Below are positions 7,565 through 14,126 of a stretch of DNA of 64,000 nucleotides, in pieces (within the stretch, counting starts at the first letter, position 1; each line of letters opens with the position of its first letter). The notes below the pieces were generated by a model. That model was given only the letters and a program-made list of their open reading frames with translations. It made no database searches and was not told the DNA's origin. The translations under genes and the position numbers were made by a program. The DNA is taken from IMG/VR virus record IMGVR_UViG_3300027762_000008, positions 1-64,000 of that record. One strand, given 5' to 3'. The DNA comes from a virus.

Positions 7565-7686
7565 GAGCCACACAGGTGCCAACTGAGTTGTCATGCAAAA
7601 GTATGGTACTGCCAACTGAGTTGGCGCCAACTGAGTTGGCACCTAATCCCCAGGCACTGCCAACTGAGTTGGCACCTGTGTGGCTC
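7565..7686. repeat. Nested palindrome cluster
   Basis: Four copies of the palindrome CCAACT-G-AGTTGG lie at 7579-7591 (last base changed), 7613-7624, 7627-7640 and 7660-7673; copies 2-4 extend to GCCAACTGAGTTGGC. Copies 2 and 3 are directly adjacent. The outermost copies are also flanked by a perfect 16-bp inverted repeat, GAGCCACACAGGTGCC at 7565-7580 and its complement at 7671-7686, so the whole block can fold as one large cruciform containing smaller ones. Confidence 0.8.
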
Positions 7687-7743
7687 CACAGAGCCATGGA
7701 AACCTAGGCAACCCCTTTTAGTCTGGCTGGTCGACCAAGGGAT

Positions 7744-7760
7744 GGATGGCGAAGCCATCC
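7744..7760. other. GGATGGC-GAA-GCCATCC hairpin
   Basis: A perfect 7-bp stem with a 3-base loop, lying between the palindrome cluster and the right-hand TTAGACAGT repeats. No T-tract follows on either strand, so it is not a standard intrinsic terminator. Confidence 0.5.
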
Positions 7761-7857
7761 TGTATAAAGATTGGACACTGTCTAATTATTGGTCACCAAA
7801 GTTTAGACAGTATACTAATCCATTGACACTGTACAATCCTTAGACAGTCAGCCAGGC

Positions 7858-7904
7858 GGGGGAGGGGTGGCCGAAGTGGGGTGTCGACGGTGTGGGGGGG
7901 TGGG
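7858..7904 (+). other. G-tract region with quadruplex potential
   Basis: Five runs of three or more G (G5, G4, G4, G7, G3) within 47 bases on the plus strand. Two loops exceed seven bases, so it only matches relaxed quadruplex definitions. Confidence 0.4.
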
Positions 7905-8007
7905 TCTGAACCCGGTGTGAAACCCCGAGCCAATTTTTCATTTCTGAGCTTGTTAAAAAACCCCGAGGAGCCAATTTTCCAAATTCTCCAATTCAGGGCC
8001 ATTCGGA

Positions 8008-8032
8008 CCCTACCCACCCTACCCCCTCCCCC
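8008..8032 (-). other. Canonical G-quadruplex motif
   Basis: On the minus strand the bases read G5-A-G5-TA-GGG-T-GGG-TA-GGG, five G-tracts with loops of one or two bases, a textbook quadruplex-forming pattern. It lies at the right end of the non-coding island, just downstream of the 8114-8674 gene stop. Confidence 0.5.
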
Positions 8033-8113
8033 ATATACGTAGCTCCTTGGCCCTTAAAATGGAAAAGGAGAAAAAGTCGTTGGCGCAGTTGAATATCTTC
8101 CGGGGCAAGGAGG

Positions 8114-8674
8114 CTATTTCAGCTTAAAAGCCTTCTCGAGCATGGCCTTGAGCTCTGGGCGAAGGCTCGTGAATTCCTCCCCGAGCTTCGCAGACTGGCA
8201 TCTGGCCACTATGTGTTTGGAATCTATAGTGGTGCCAAATTCCCTGTTCTTTACGACACCTTCAGCTATCAAAGCCTCCAATCGAGCCAGATATACTTCC
8301 GGCTTTTCATGGAAATAATCCTCCACTCCGGTGACTGAGGAAATCTCAGTTACGGGGTGTGGGCGACGGGACCATCTCCCATCTTCCCGTTGCTCAGATA
8401 GGTACAGGTGGTAATACGGTGGAAATTCCTTGAACGAGATTCGGCTCACAATGCATCGGAGTCGAATCCCGGTTCGAGGCAAAATGCGCCACACAATCTG
8501 TCCCAGGAAATAAGGACAACAAGACAGAGCTATGTCATGCTCCGTTTGAGCCAGTGAAGCTTGAGTCTCCTTCAGGAGCTGAACCTGTTTCAGTCTCTTC
8601 TGAAACATACCCTCTATCGTCGTGTTCAAATACTTCGGAGTCTTTGGGTCTAATCCCTGATACGGCTGCTGCAT
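8114..8674 (-). CDS. Hypothetical protein, about 186 aa
   Basis: The ATG at 8674 has GGAG 10 bases upstream, but this start makes the gene overlap the previous one by 140 bases in another frame; an in-frame ATG at 8608 after GAGGGT would shorten the overlap. Visible features are an N-terminal helical segment (KRLKQVQLLKETQASL), a basic beta-rich middle (RILPRTGIRLRCIVSRI) and a helical C-terminus (LRPELKAMLEKAFKL). No family recognised. It is the last gene before the non-coding island. Confidence 0.55.
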   Translation of the reverse strand: MQQPYQGLDPKTPKYLNTTIEGMFQKRLKQVQLLKETQASLAQTEHDIALSCCPYFLGQIVWRILPRTGIRLRCIVSRISFKEFPPYYHLYLSEQREDGRWSRRPHPVTEISSVTGVEDYFHEKPEVYLARLEALIAEGVVKNREFGTTIDSKHIVARCQSAKLGEEFTSLRPELKAMLEKAFKLK

Positions 8675-8894
8675 CTATAATTGCTCCACCAGGAAAAATT
8701 CTTACACGTCTGGGATAGGCCACAGCACTTCCTTCAATCCGTTTCTTGATTACGGTGTGAGGAGTTCTCTGCAGCAATCTAATGATAGTAGCATTTGATA
8801 ATGGCATTCCTAAAGCCATTATGTCTCTATACTCATACCATTGAGTTGGTTTGATATACTTCTTCAACAGCTCTGGGGTAGCTTTACGATACAT
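8535..8894 (-). CDS. Hypothetical protein with possible DNA-binding helix pair
   Basis: 119 residues, start at 8894 after AAGG. Residues about 5-45 are helical, including MPLSNATIIRLLQRTPHTVIKKRIEG, which could be a helix-turn-helix followed by a basic strand (AYPRRVRIFPGG). The acidic C-terminal tail (EVFEHDDRGYVSEETETG) lies in the overlap with the 8114-8674 gene. DNA binding is inference. Confidence 0.5.
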   Translation of the reverse strand: MYRKATPELLKKYIKPTQWYEYRDIMALGMPLSNATIIRLLQRTPHTVIKKRIEGSAVAYPRRVRIFPGGAIIDAAAVSGIRPKDSEVFEHDDRGYVSEETETGSAPEGDSSFTGSNGA

Positions 8895-8895
8895 A

Positions 8896-9153
8896 TTATG
8901 CCTTCTTAGTGTGGGTAGCCTCAAACTCTGTGGCATCAAGGACTCTGAATCCGAATACGCTCGGAAGCAGGTAGTCTCCGGGCTTTGCCACTTGCTGGCA
9001 AACTTCGGAGGTCACGATAAGCCGAGCATTGGCTCCCGTGCCTTCTTTTTGAACGTAAGGACTTGAAGCCAGTTCTGCTGGAAGCGTTCCTGTTCCAGTC
9101 CATTTGATGACTTCAATGACTTCTGGGCTCTTGGTGAACTTCTCTTTTGCCAT
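8896..9153 (-). CDS. Small conserved phage protein, 85 aa
   Basis: Begins MAKEKFTKSPEVIEVIKWTGTG and contains KPGDYLLPSVFGFRVLDATEFEATH. The 'PGDYL...F.V.....FE' ending is shared by a family of small beta-rich phage proteins of unknown function. The RBS GGAGGA is 7 bases upstream and can be paired by the hairpin described at 9163-9204. It is the first gene of the leftward operon, transcribed divergently from 9308. Confidence 0.6.
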   Translation of the reverse strand: MAKEKFTKSPEVIEVIKWTGTGTLPAELASSPYVQKEGTGANARLIVTSEVCQQVAKPGDYLLPSVFGFRVLDATEFEATHTKKA

Positions 9154-9162
9154 GGTTCTATT

Positions 9163-9204
9163 TCCTCCAAGTTAATTCACCCTACCATATCTCCGCTTGG
9201 AGGA
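9163..9204 (-). promoter_or_regulatory. RBS-sequestering hairpin upstream of the 9153 gene
   Basis: TCCTCCAAG (9163-9171 on the plus strand) and CTTGGAGGA (9196-9204) form a perfect 9-bp inverted repeat with a 24-base loop. In the leftward transcript the 3' arm contains the GGAGGA ribosome binding site of the 8896-9153 gene, so the fold would hide it. It may alternatively be an operator in this divergent region. Confidence 0.5.
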
Positions 9205-9307
9205 TACGTCAAGATTTTGGGGCAGTCAAATTTTCCCCGAAATACTCATTTCAATTTCTTTGGTGTTGTGATAGGCTCTTCCGATGACTCAACCATAGGA
9301 GACAGGT

Positions 9308-9526
9308 ATGAACGCAAAAGGATGGATGGTAGAAACCAAGAAAGTAAGACGGGCAATGATTAAGTTGATCGAAAAATGGAAAGCTGAAGGACGGGAGAAA
9401 GAGGCGGCTGAGCTGACAGAGGCTTTGATTTGTGCTGTCTGGGATGAGGAGTTCGTTCCACAAATCACAGCCCCAACCGATCCTTCTGATAGATACTACT
9501 TCATACGGAATAAGGGCAATGGCTAA
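9308..9526 (+). CDS. Small helical protein, 72 aa
   Basis: ATG with GGAGACAGGT upstream. First gene of the plus-strand regulatory island. Residues 1-45 are helical and strongly charged (KKVRRAMIKLIEKWKAEGREKEAAEL). No known family. It overlaps the XRE-like start by 8 bases, suggesting coupled translation. Confidence 0.6.
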   Translation: MNAKGWMVETKKVRRAMIKLIEKWKAEGREKEAAELTEALICAVWDEEFVPQITAPTDPSDRYYFIRNKGNG

Positions 9527-9764
9527 GAATCATCTTGTCGGAAGGAATACCTCTTCCCCAGAAGAAGTTGTGGAAGTCCTGCGAGTGCTGAAGGACCAAT
9601 ACGGGTTCAACCAGAAGCAATTGGCAGAAGCGGTGGGAGTCAGTCGGGTGACCATGTCTGACTACTATCGCCGCAGGAGCAATCCTTCCCCCTTAATTCT
9701 TGAACGCCTCAAAATGGTGGTGCTTGCATGCGAACAAAGCGAAAAGAAATTGAGCAAGAGTTAG
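9519..9764 (+). CDS. XRE-family helix-turn-helix regulator
   Basis: 81 residues, start at 9519 (AAGGGC upstream). Residues about 20-75 match the XRE/Cro-CI helix-turn-helix: a first helix, then QKQLAEAVGVSRVTMSDYYRRRSNPSP, where Q, A, G-V-S and the recognition helix are in the usual positions. It is single-domain, Cro-sized, with no LexA/CI-type cleavage or dimerisation domain. Transcribed divergently from the leftward operon, it is a natural candidate for a regulator of that region. Known Cro-like proteins repress lytic or lysogenic promoters; the target here is unknown. Confidence 0.8.
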   Translation: MAKNHLVGRNTSSPEEVVEVLRVLKDQYGFNQKQLAEAVGVSRVTMSDYYRRRSNPSPLILERLKMVVLACEQSEKKLSKS

Positions 9765-10183
9765 CCGACGGTTTCAAAGAAATTCAGGAGAGATACGCAG
9801 AGAAGATGGGAACCATGACCTATTTCTCTCTGTTGAACGCTTTTAAACGAGAGATACTGGCGCTGGCGATAACGATGTGCAAGGGAAACATTCAACTGAC
9901 GTCCAATGTTGTTGGAATTAAAAGATCCACCCTGACGTTGATGCTGCAGAAGTTCAAATTGTTCGAGCTCGTACAGAGGCTGAGAGAGCATGGACAAATC
10001 AAGACAGTTGTCTACAAACGAGATCCCTCCACCGGTCCGAAGGGCTCCAAGAAACATCGCCGTTGTCGCTCCTGTAAGACGATTAGTTATATCTTTGCGT
10101 CCGACTCCTGCCCCAAGTGTAAGTCGCCGAGGCAGTATATTCGTCGCATTTCCCAAACCGAAAGGAAAGCTCATGGCCTTTGA
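9728..10183 (+). CDS. Fis-type HTH protein with zinc ribbon
   Basis: 151 residues, start at 9728 (GGTGG upstream), overlapping the XRE gene by 37 bases. Residues about 45-80 (ALAITMCKGNIQLTSNVVGIKRSTLTLMLQ) match the Fis/NtrC C-terminal helix-turn-helix. Residues about 110-135 hold CRSCKTISYIF..DSCPKCKSP, a CxxC/CxxC zinc ribbon. Between them is a basic linker (KGSKKHRRC). Fis HTH domains bind DNA as dimers; zinc ribbons bind nucleic acid or polymerase subunits. The fusion suggests a phage transcription regulator, possibly of late genes; this is inference. Confidence 0.65.
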   Translation: MRTKRKEIEQELADGFKEIQERYAEKMGTMTYFSLLNAFKREILALAITMCKGNIQLTSNVVGIKRSTLTLMLQKFKLFELVQRLREHGQIKTVVYKRDPSTGPKGSKKHRRCRSCKTISYIFASDSCPKCKSPRQYIRRISQTERKAHGL

Positions 10184-10514
10184 CAGTATTGATGCATCTC
10201 TTACGGCATTTATTAAGCAGGTATTCGAAGATGAGATTCGAGGCACCCTGGTTGGTAACGCTACCAAAGCAGTGGACGCTGTTCAGGACTTGGATTTCGA
10301 GGTGAAGAATCTCACGGACAGGGTGAAAGAACTCCAAGCAGTGTTCTCAGAAGTACGAGAGCTCAACAAGGCATTTATTGATATTAACGACCGGATGGCG
10401 AAGCTCTCTGAGAGAGTTGAGGTTCTCAACTCAAACAGCATCAAGCCTGAAAAGTTCAGGCGTGAGTTGGTTCAAGAGTTGGTAACTAAGATTGCAGCGA
10501 GCATAGACGAGTAA
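10173..10514 (+). CDS. Coiled-coil protein, 113 aa
   Basis: Start at 10173 after AAAGGAAAG, overlapping the previous gene by 11 bases. Residues about 35-90 are a long heptad coiled coil (DFEVKNLTDRVKELQAVFSEVRELNKAF...MAKLSERVEVL). No other motif. Last gene of the plus-strand island, followed at once by a hairpin and the convergent 10550-11194 gene. Confidence 0.6.
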   Translation: MAFDSIDASLTAFIKQVFEDEIRGTLVGNATKAVDAVQDLDFEVKNLTDRVKELQAVFSEVRELNKAFIDINDRMAKLSERVEVLNSNSIKPEKFRRELVQELVTKIAASIDE

Positions 10515-10515
10515 A

Positions 10516-10538
10516 GGAGCCCGGCATCACCGAGCTCC
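10516..10538. terminator. Hairpin between convergent genes
   Basis: GGAGC-C-CGG (10516-10524), a 5-base loop CATCA, and CCG-A-GCTCC (10530-10538) give an 8-bp stem with one mismatch. It sits in the 35-base space between two convergent genes, the right place for a bidirectional terminator, but there is no T-tract on either side. Confidence 0.35.
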
Positions 10539-10549
10539 CGATAGGTAGG

Positions 10550-11194
10550 TTACTTCTTCACTGTGTCAGCGACGTCAGGAAGCTTAGATCTTGGCATATC
10601 TGCCGAGGGCTCAAGAGTGTCAGCGAAATCCGCATCCACATCCGGAGCAATCTCACCGAGAATCTCATACGCAGGAGCGATGATGCCTGTGTCGAACACG
10701 TCGGAACCAGCACCAATCCAGCGAGCCATGCAATCTTCAACAACCTTGAAGAGCTCCTGGATGTCAGCGTGGTCTTCAGCAGCCACGAATCCCTGCGTCG
10801 AAGCAGAGTCGAGACTCAACATAACCTGAACCACGTTGAAAATCTCGGAAGCAATCCTCTTCATCTTCACGTTCCGAATCTTCTGAATCTCAATCGTGTC
10901 GATGATGAGAAGCTTGAAGGCATACTCATGGCTAGGACTTGGGAGATCGTTGTGAGCCATCGAGAACTCAAGCTCTTCTCTGGCGATCTTCCACTGATTG
11001 CGAATGTTTCTCACATCACGAGGCTTGGCCTTCGAGCATGTGTTGTTACTGTCGCACTCGAGGAGGAACAGGAACAGACGTGCAACCTGCTCAAGCACCT
11101 GATGGATGCGATAGTTGCGGATGTTATATTCCACAACACGAATCTTGCGGCCAGCGATAACTCCTGGGTCAACTTTTTCGAGCTCTGAAATCAT
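10550..11194 (-). CDS. Hypothetical protein, 214 aa
   Basis: ATG at 11194 with GGAG upstream. Mostly helical: EYNIRNYRIHQVLEQVARLFLFLLECDSNN in the first third, an ARE.LEFSMAHND segment, then KLLIIDTIEIQKIRNVKMKRIASEIFNVVQVML. The C-terminal 50 residues are acidic and low in complexity. Position next to tail decoration genes suggests a virion or assembly role, but no homology is evident. Confidence 0.6.
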   Translation of the reverse strand: MISELEKVDPGVIAGRKIRVVEYNIRNYRIHQVLEQVARLFLFLLECDSNNTCSKAKPRDVRNIRNQWKIAREELEFSMAHNDLPSPSHEYAFKLLIIDTIEIQKIRNVKMKRIASEIFNVVQVMLSLDSASTQGFVAAEDHADIQELFKVVEDCMARWIGAGSDVFDTGIIAPAYEILGEIAPDVDADFADTLEPSADMPRSKLPDVADTVKK

Positions 11195-11198
11195 GTGA

Positions 11199-11453
11199 TT
11201 ACTCCTTCTTCATTTCGTCGATGATAGCCTGAACCAACTCAGCAATCTCAGCGATATTGATTTCGCTCCACTCGCCCGGTACCAACGAGGAGCCTTTGAC
11301 AGCCTCAAGGAGAGCATCACGCAGAGAAGCATGAGTAGCGATAGCAACGATGAGATCCAACCCATCCTTAGGTTGAAGGCCATCCTTAGCCAGTAGAGCT
11401 ACTTCCTTGTAGAGCTTAACGAGGGCAACAATTACTTCCTTCGACTCTTTCAT
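11199..11453 (-). CDS. Small helical phage protein, 84 aa
   Basis: The ATG at 11453 is preferred over one five codons upstream, because GGAGG lies 7 bases before it (and inside the longer frame). The sequence is helical throughout: SKEVIVALVKLYKEVALLAKDGL..DGLDLIVAIATHASLRDALLEAV and an acidic C-terminus ending KKE. Similar short proteins occur beside structural genes in other phages; role unknown. Confidence 0.6.
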   Translation of the reverse strand: MKESKEVIVALVKLYKEVALLAKDGLQPKDGLDLIVAIATHASLRDALLEAVKGSSLVPGEWSEINIAEIAELVQAIIDEMKKE

Positions 11454-11473
11454 CAACAAATCCTCCATGACAG

Positions 11474-12130
11474 TTAATTAGACAACAGAGACAAAAGCCA
11501 ATCAAACAGTGGACGTAACCATTTGTCGTATTCATTAGGACCAATGAACTTGTCCAGTGTCTTATCCAGAAATCCTACCAGAAAACCAATCGAAAAGCTA
11601 AGGAACGGAATGAGCAGCTTTGGAATCTTTGGAAGTTTCATTTTGGGTTTTGCCGGTTCAGTCGGCGGAGCCTCAGGCTCAATACTAGGTTTTGATGGCT
11701 GTTTTGGAGTCTCCGGTTCTCCTGTGGGAAGGTCCGGAACCACCCCAGAACGCCGCTCAATCAGGAACGATTCCCTGAGTCGCCACAGGGACAGAGTCTT
11801 ATCGAATTTGACCAGGTCTTCCTGGGAAAATCCTTTAAGTTCGGCCATATCCGTAATGGAATTCCACACGGTAGCCGCTTCCTGAATCTGAGCCTGAATA
11901 TCCGGGTTGGTACATCCCGTGCGGAATACGTCAGGAGAGACTTCCGAGAACCACTTGGTGGTAACGACCGCCAGAATGAAAAGTTTTATCCAGTCCACCC
12001 CGAGAGACAGACACGCCCTTTGGCAGTCGTCCGCCAGATTGGGGTGGTTCCGGTTGTATTGCGCCAACCAGAGGTTGAGATCAGAGGGAAGGATCACCTT
12101 GTGGGAGCTTTCATGGGTCAGTCGAACCAT
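11474..12130 (-). CDS. Membrane-associated protein with Pro-rich linker
   Basis: 218 residues, start at 12130 after GGAGG. An N-terminal domain of about 125 residues is followed by a Pro/Glu/Lys-rich linker (PKQPSKPSIEPEAPPTEP) and a hydrophobic segment LLIPFLSFSIGFLVGFL (about residues 172-190), ending in an aromatic amphipathic tail (RPLFDWLLSLLS). The layout (soluble domain, stiff linker, C-terminal membrane anchor) suggests a tail-anchored membrane protein. It lies between tail decoration and small helical genes, and no family is recognised. Confidence 0.6.
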   Translation of the reverse strand: MVRLTHESSHKVILPSDLNLWLAQYNRNHPNLADDCQRACLSLGVDWIKLFILAVVTTKWFSEVSPDVFRTGCTNPDIQAQIQEAATVWNSITDMAELKGFSQEDLVKFDKTLSLWRLRESFLIERRSGVVPDLPTGEPETPKQPSKPSIEPEAPPTEPAKPKMKLPKIPKLLIPFLSFSIGFLVGFLDKTLDKFIGPNEYDKWLRPLFDWLLSLLSN

Positions 12131-12143
12131 ACAGAACCTCCGG

Positions 12144-13304
12144 TTAATCACTCCAAATAGGAGTATCGAACTTGATGGTGGCCGTAACTCTTCCTGCTGA
12201 TGGGGCGATGTTAAGTCGCAGATACCTACATTTCCCGCTATAACTCCATATAAACTGGGACACGGCGGCGATGTTTTGGCTCGAGCCTCCGTAGGTGGAC
12301 GTCACTGGCATCCAGGCAGTTCCATCCAAGGACTCCTCGATATTTGCTGTTCCTGCTGCAGCGGTGGCAGCGAGAGTATGTGTTCCTTCTCCTGCGGCCG
12401 AGGTGATGTCATCCTGAGTTCCCGTGGAGGCATCGGCAAGGGAGAGAGCCAACTTGATTGTGTTGGGATCGACCACGATAATCCAGTGGTTTCCTGCGAC
12501 CAGTCCTCCTGGGAGAGTTCCTGCCGTGGACAGAGTGACCTGCAGCCCCGTGAAATACGAGTGCGTGGATATGGAAAGCGTATCTGCGGTCGAGTTGGTT
12601 CTGAAGTCGGTGAAGTTCTGCACCGCCACGGTGGGAGGGGTCAGCGTATGGGTTCCAGATCCGTCGGCAGTGAGATCTCTCGCAGTGCCAGCTACCGCAT
12701 TGGCGAGCGAGGAAGCCAGTTTAATGGTATCCGGGTCGACAACAATCACCCAAGAGTCTCCTGCAGGAAGTCCTCCAGGAAGAGTTCCGTCCGTGGATAC
12801 CGACACCAGCTGTCCGTCCCGATACCCATGAAGATTGATGTTGATTTCCTCATTGGCGGCATTGATGTTTGCGTCGGTAAACGTCTTCGCCGTGGCAGTA
12901 ACAGGAGTTAGCGTGTGAATATCGTCCAGAAGATTGATAGCCGTACCTGCGAGAGCATTGGCAAGAGAGGAAGCCAATTGGAATGTGTTGTCCGTAAGGT
13001 AAATGAGCCAGTAGTCAGTCAAGGCAGCGAGGGGTTTGGGCAGAGTTCCCGTGGTGGTCACTCTCACCTTGTCTCCAGTAAGTCCTCCGTGAGCCACAAT
13101 GGAGATCACGTTGGATCCAGAGTTAATGTCTGCCGAGGTAATAGCGATATTAGCGGCTACGCCAGTTGTCCAAGTACCTCCAATGGCGCACCCGTTGAGA
13201 GCCTCATACCCGGAGCCATTAACACTTTTGAGATCGATGGTGTCGGCCAATCCACTTGCCGAGACTTCAGCATTGTGAATCGTGACGGGTCCAATCATGG
13301 CCAT
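12144..13304 (-). CDS. Tail/appendage protein with repeated beta modules
   Basis: 386 residues. After about 55 residues come three diverged copies of a roughly 75-residue module (about residues 55-130, 135-225 and 225-310), each with an I.I..H.....G..V...T.GTLP..L segment, a W.I..VD..TI.LA.SLA.A..GT line and a HTL ending. The modules are known from many phage tail and baseplate appendages. The C-terminal 70 residues contain IEESLDGTAWMPVT and RYLRLNIAPSAG, resembling a discoidin/galactose-binding-like fold shared with the 20958-21677 protein. Probably a tail fibre accessory or receptor-binding decoration. An extended -10 promoter lies 30 bases upstream. Confidence 0.7.
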   Translation of the reverse strand: MAMIGPVTIHNAEVSASGLADTIDLKSVNGSGYEALNGCAIGGTWTTGVAANIAITSADINSGSNVISIVAHGGLTGDKVRVTTTGTLPKPLAALTDYWLIYLTDNTFQLASSLANALAGTAINLLDDIHTLTPVTATAKTFTDANINAANEEININLHGYRDGQLVSVSTDGTLPGGLPAGDSWVIVVDPDTIKLASSLANAVAGTARDLTADGSGTHTLTPPTVAVQNFTDFRTNSTADTLSISTHSYFTGLQVTLSTAGTLPGGLVAGNHWIIVVDPNTIKLALSLADASTGTQDDITSAAGEGTHTLAATAAAGTANIEESLDGTAWMPVTSTYGGSSQNIAAVSQFIWSYSGKCRYLRLNIAPSAGRVTATIKFDTPIWSD

Positions 13305-13334
13305 GGGAAACTCCTTTGTTCGGGTTCTGGGGCG

Positions 13335-13343
13335 AGTATAACA
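13335..13343 (-). promoter_or_regulatory. Extended -10 promoter TGTTATACT
   Basis: On the minus strand TGTTATACT lies 30 bases before the ATG of the 12144-13304 gene. It is an extended -10 element of sigma70 type; no convincing -35 is seen. The same TATACT hexamer occurs 28-29 bases ahead of two other leftward genes (15002 and 15266). Confidence 0.45.
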
Positions 13344-13349
13344 TAAAAG

Positions 13350-14126
13350 CTATCCCAAAACATCCGCTATAAGTTTGGCACCGGCTTGCATAGCCTTTTC
13401 AATTCTTGCTTTTATAGGTCCGTCCGAAGTCTCATCGTCCATGAACTCGAGCTCCGAAAGGATGCAGATGGGACATCCGGAATTCTCGGCTCCGTTGAGA
13501 ACGCCAAGCCCTGCGGCCATGACTCCCTTGGGGTACCCAGGGCTACCGGAGAAGACGGGGTTCCCGATGGCTTCGGCCATCTTGATTGCCCACTTGGAGG
13601 CAAATTCTGCCGAGGCAATTTTGGAGTACTTCTTGTGTACCATGGCACAGGTGTAGTGCTCTCTCCCGTCGCAAGCGTTGAGATGCAGGGAGATGAACAT
13701 GTCATATCCCCGAGCCCGGCTTCCAATCTCATAAAGGTCGTCTTCCTGGGGATCGTAAATATCGCAGGTGTGGCCGAGAACCTCCAGATACATCTTCAGG
13801 CACTGGGCTTGGTACATGTTGAGGACTTCTTCCCGGACGAGGGAGGACTTCCCAGTGGCTCCAGGGAGCCGTTTTGAGTGTCCTGGATCGAGCAGGATTC
13901 GTTTCTTCCCGATGGTCGCTGCCGGAGCCACAATCTTGGGAATCGGCTTGGCCACGGGAGCGACCTTCCAGGTCTTAGCCGTGGTCTTCACTTCCTGCAG
14001 TTTGGCGATGAGTTCGTCTACGCTTGGAGACACCAGAACCCACAGGGGCTCCGCTGCGTTGTATCCGATTACGACGCCTTCGCCTCGTTCGGATTGATTG
14101 AATTCTAGCCACGAGGTAGGCTTCAT
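13350..14126 (-). CDS. N-acetylmuramoyl-L-alanine amidase (endolysin)
   Basis: 258 residues, start after AGGAG. The catalytic domain (about residues 75-258) is of the Amidase_3 type: LLDPGHS with the zinc ligand His83, E99/E100 in VREE, ISLHLNA with His148 and a C-terminal LSELEFM with the catalytic Glu at about 225. It hydrolyses the amide bond between muramic acid and the stem peptide. The N-terminal 75 residues are a small separate domain plus a Lys/Pro/Ala linker, perhaps wall or virion anchoring. No signal peptide. It forms a lysis cassette with the membrane protein and glucosaminidase next to it. Confidence 0.85.
   Translation of the reverse strand: MKPTSWLEFNQSERGEGVVIGYNAAEPLWVLVSPSVDELIAKLQEVKTTAKTWKVAPVAKPIPKIVAPAATIGKKRILLDPGHSKRLPGATGKSSLVREEVLNMYQAQCLKMYLEVLGHTCDIYDPQEDDLYEIGSRARGYDMFISLHLNACDGREHYTCAMVHKKYSKIASAEFASKWAIKMAEAIGNPVFSGSPGYPKGVMAAGLGVLNGAENSGCPICILSELEFMDDETSDGPIKARIEKAMQAGAKLIADVLG

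Larger units (their letters stand above)
7286..7848. repeat. Dispersed TTAGACAGT repeats
   Basis: TTAGACAG(T) occurs at 7289-7297, 7320-7327, 7803-7811 and 7840-7848, and in reverse as ACTGTCTAA at 7777-7785. A second motif, ACACTGTACAATC, is exactly repeated at 7347-7359 and 7826-7838. The copies flank the palindrome cluster on both sides, so the arrangement resembles iterons or operator half-sites rather than a simple tandem repeat. Confidence 0.6.
7145..8113. other. Non-coding island, candidate origin or control region
   Basis: About 970 bases without a convincing gene, the only such gap in a window that is otherwise packed. It holds dispersed TTAGACAGT repeats, a nested cluster of palindromes, a 7-bp hairpin, a run of G-tracts on the plus strand, a canonical four-tract G motif on the minus strand, and two copies of AACCCCGA(GG)AGCCAATTTT (about 7921-7940 and 7965-7985). 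The combination of iterons and strong secondary structure is what phage origins or partition/immunity sites look like, but no initiator binding site is known here. Confidence 0.5.

Noticed and set aside
7565-7686. CRISPR array
   Set aside because: Repeats are only 13-16 bases and palindromic, spacing is irregular, and no cas genes or leader exist.
7482-7697. 71-codon minus-strand frame with repeated GANSVG
   Set aside because: It is a reading of the palindrome cluster; the repeat units are 13-33 bases of DNA palindrome, not a protein motif.
7744-7760. Intrinsic terminator
   Set aside because: A strong 7-bp stem but no T-tract on either side.
7823-7850. Rightward promoter at a perfect TTGACA
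   Set aside because: The segment 17 bases after it (AGTCAG) does not resemble a -10 box.
8059-8127. 22-codon plus-strand frame (MEKEKKSLAQL)
   Set aside because: No RBS before the ATG and it runs into the end of the opposite gene.
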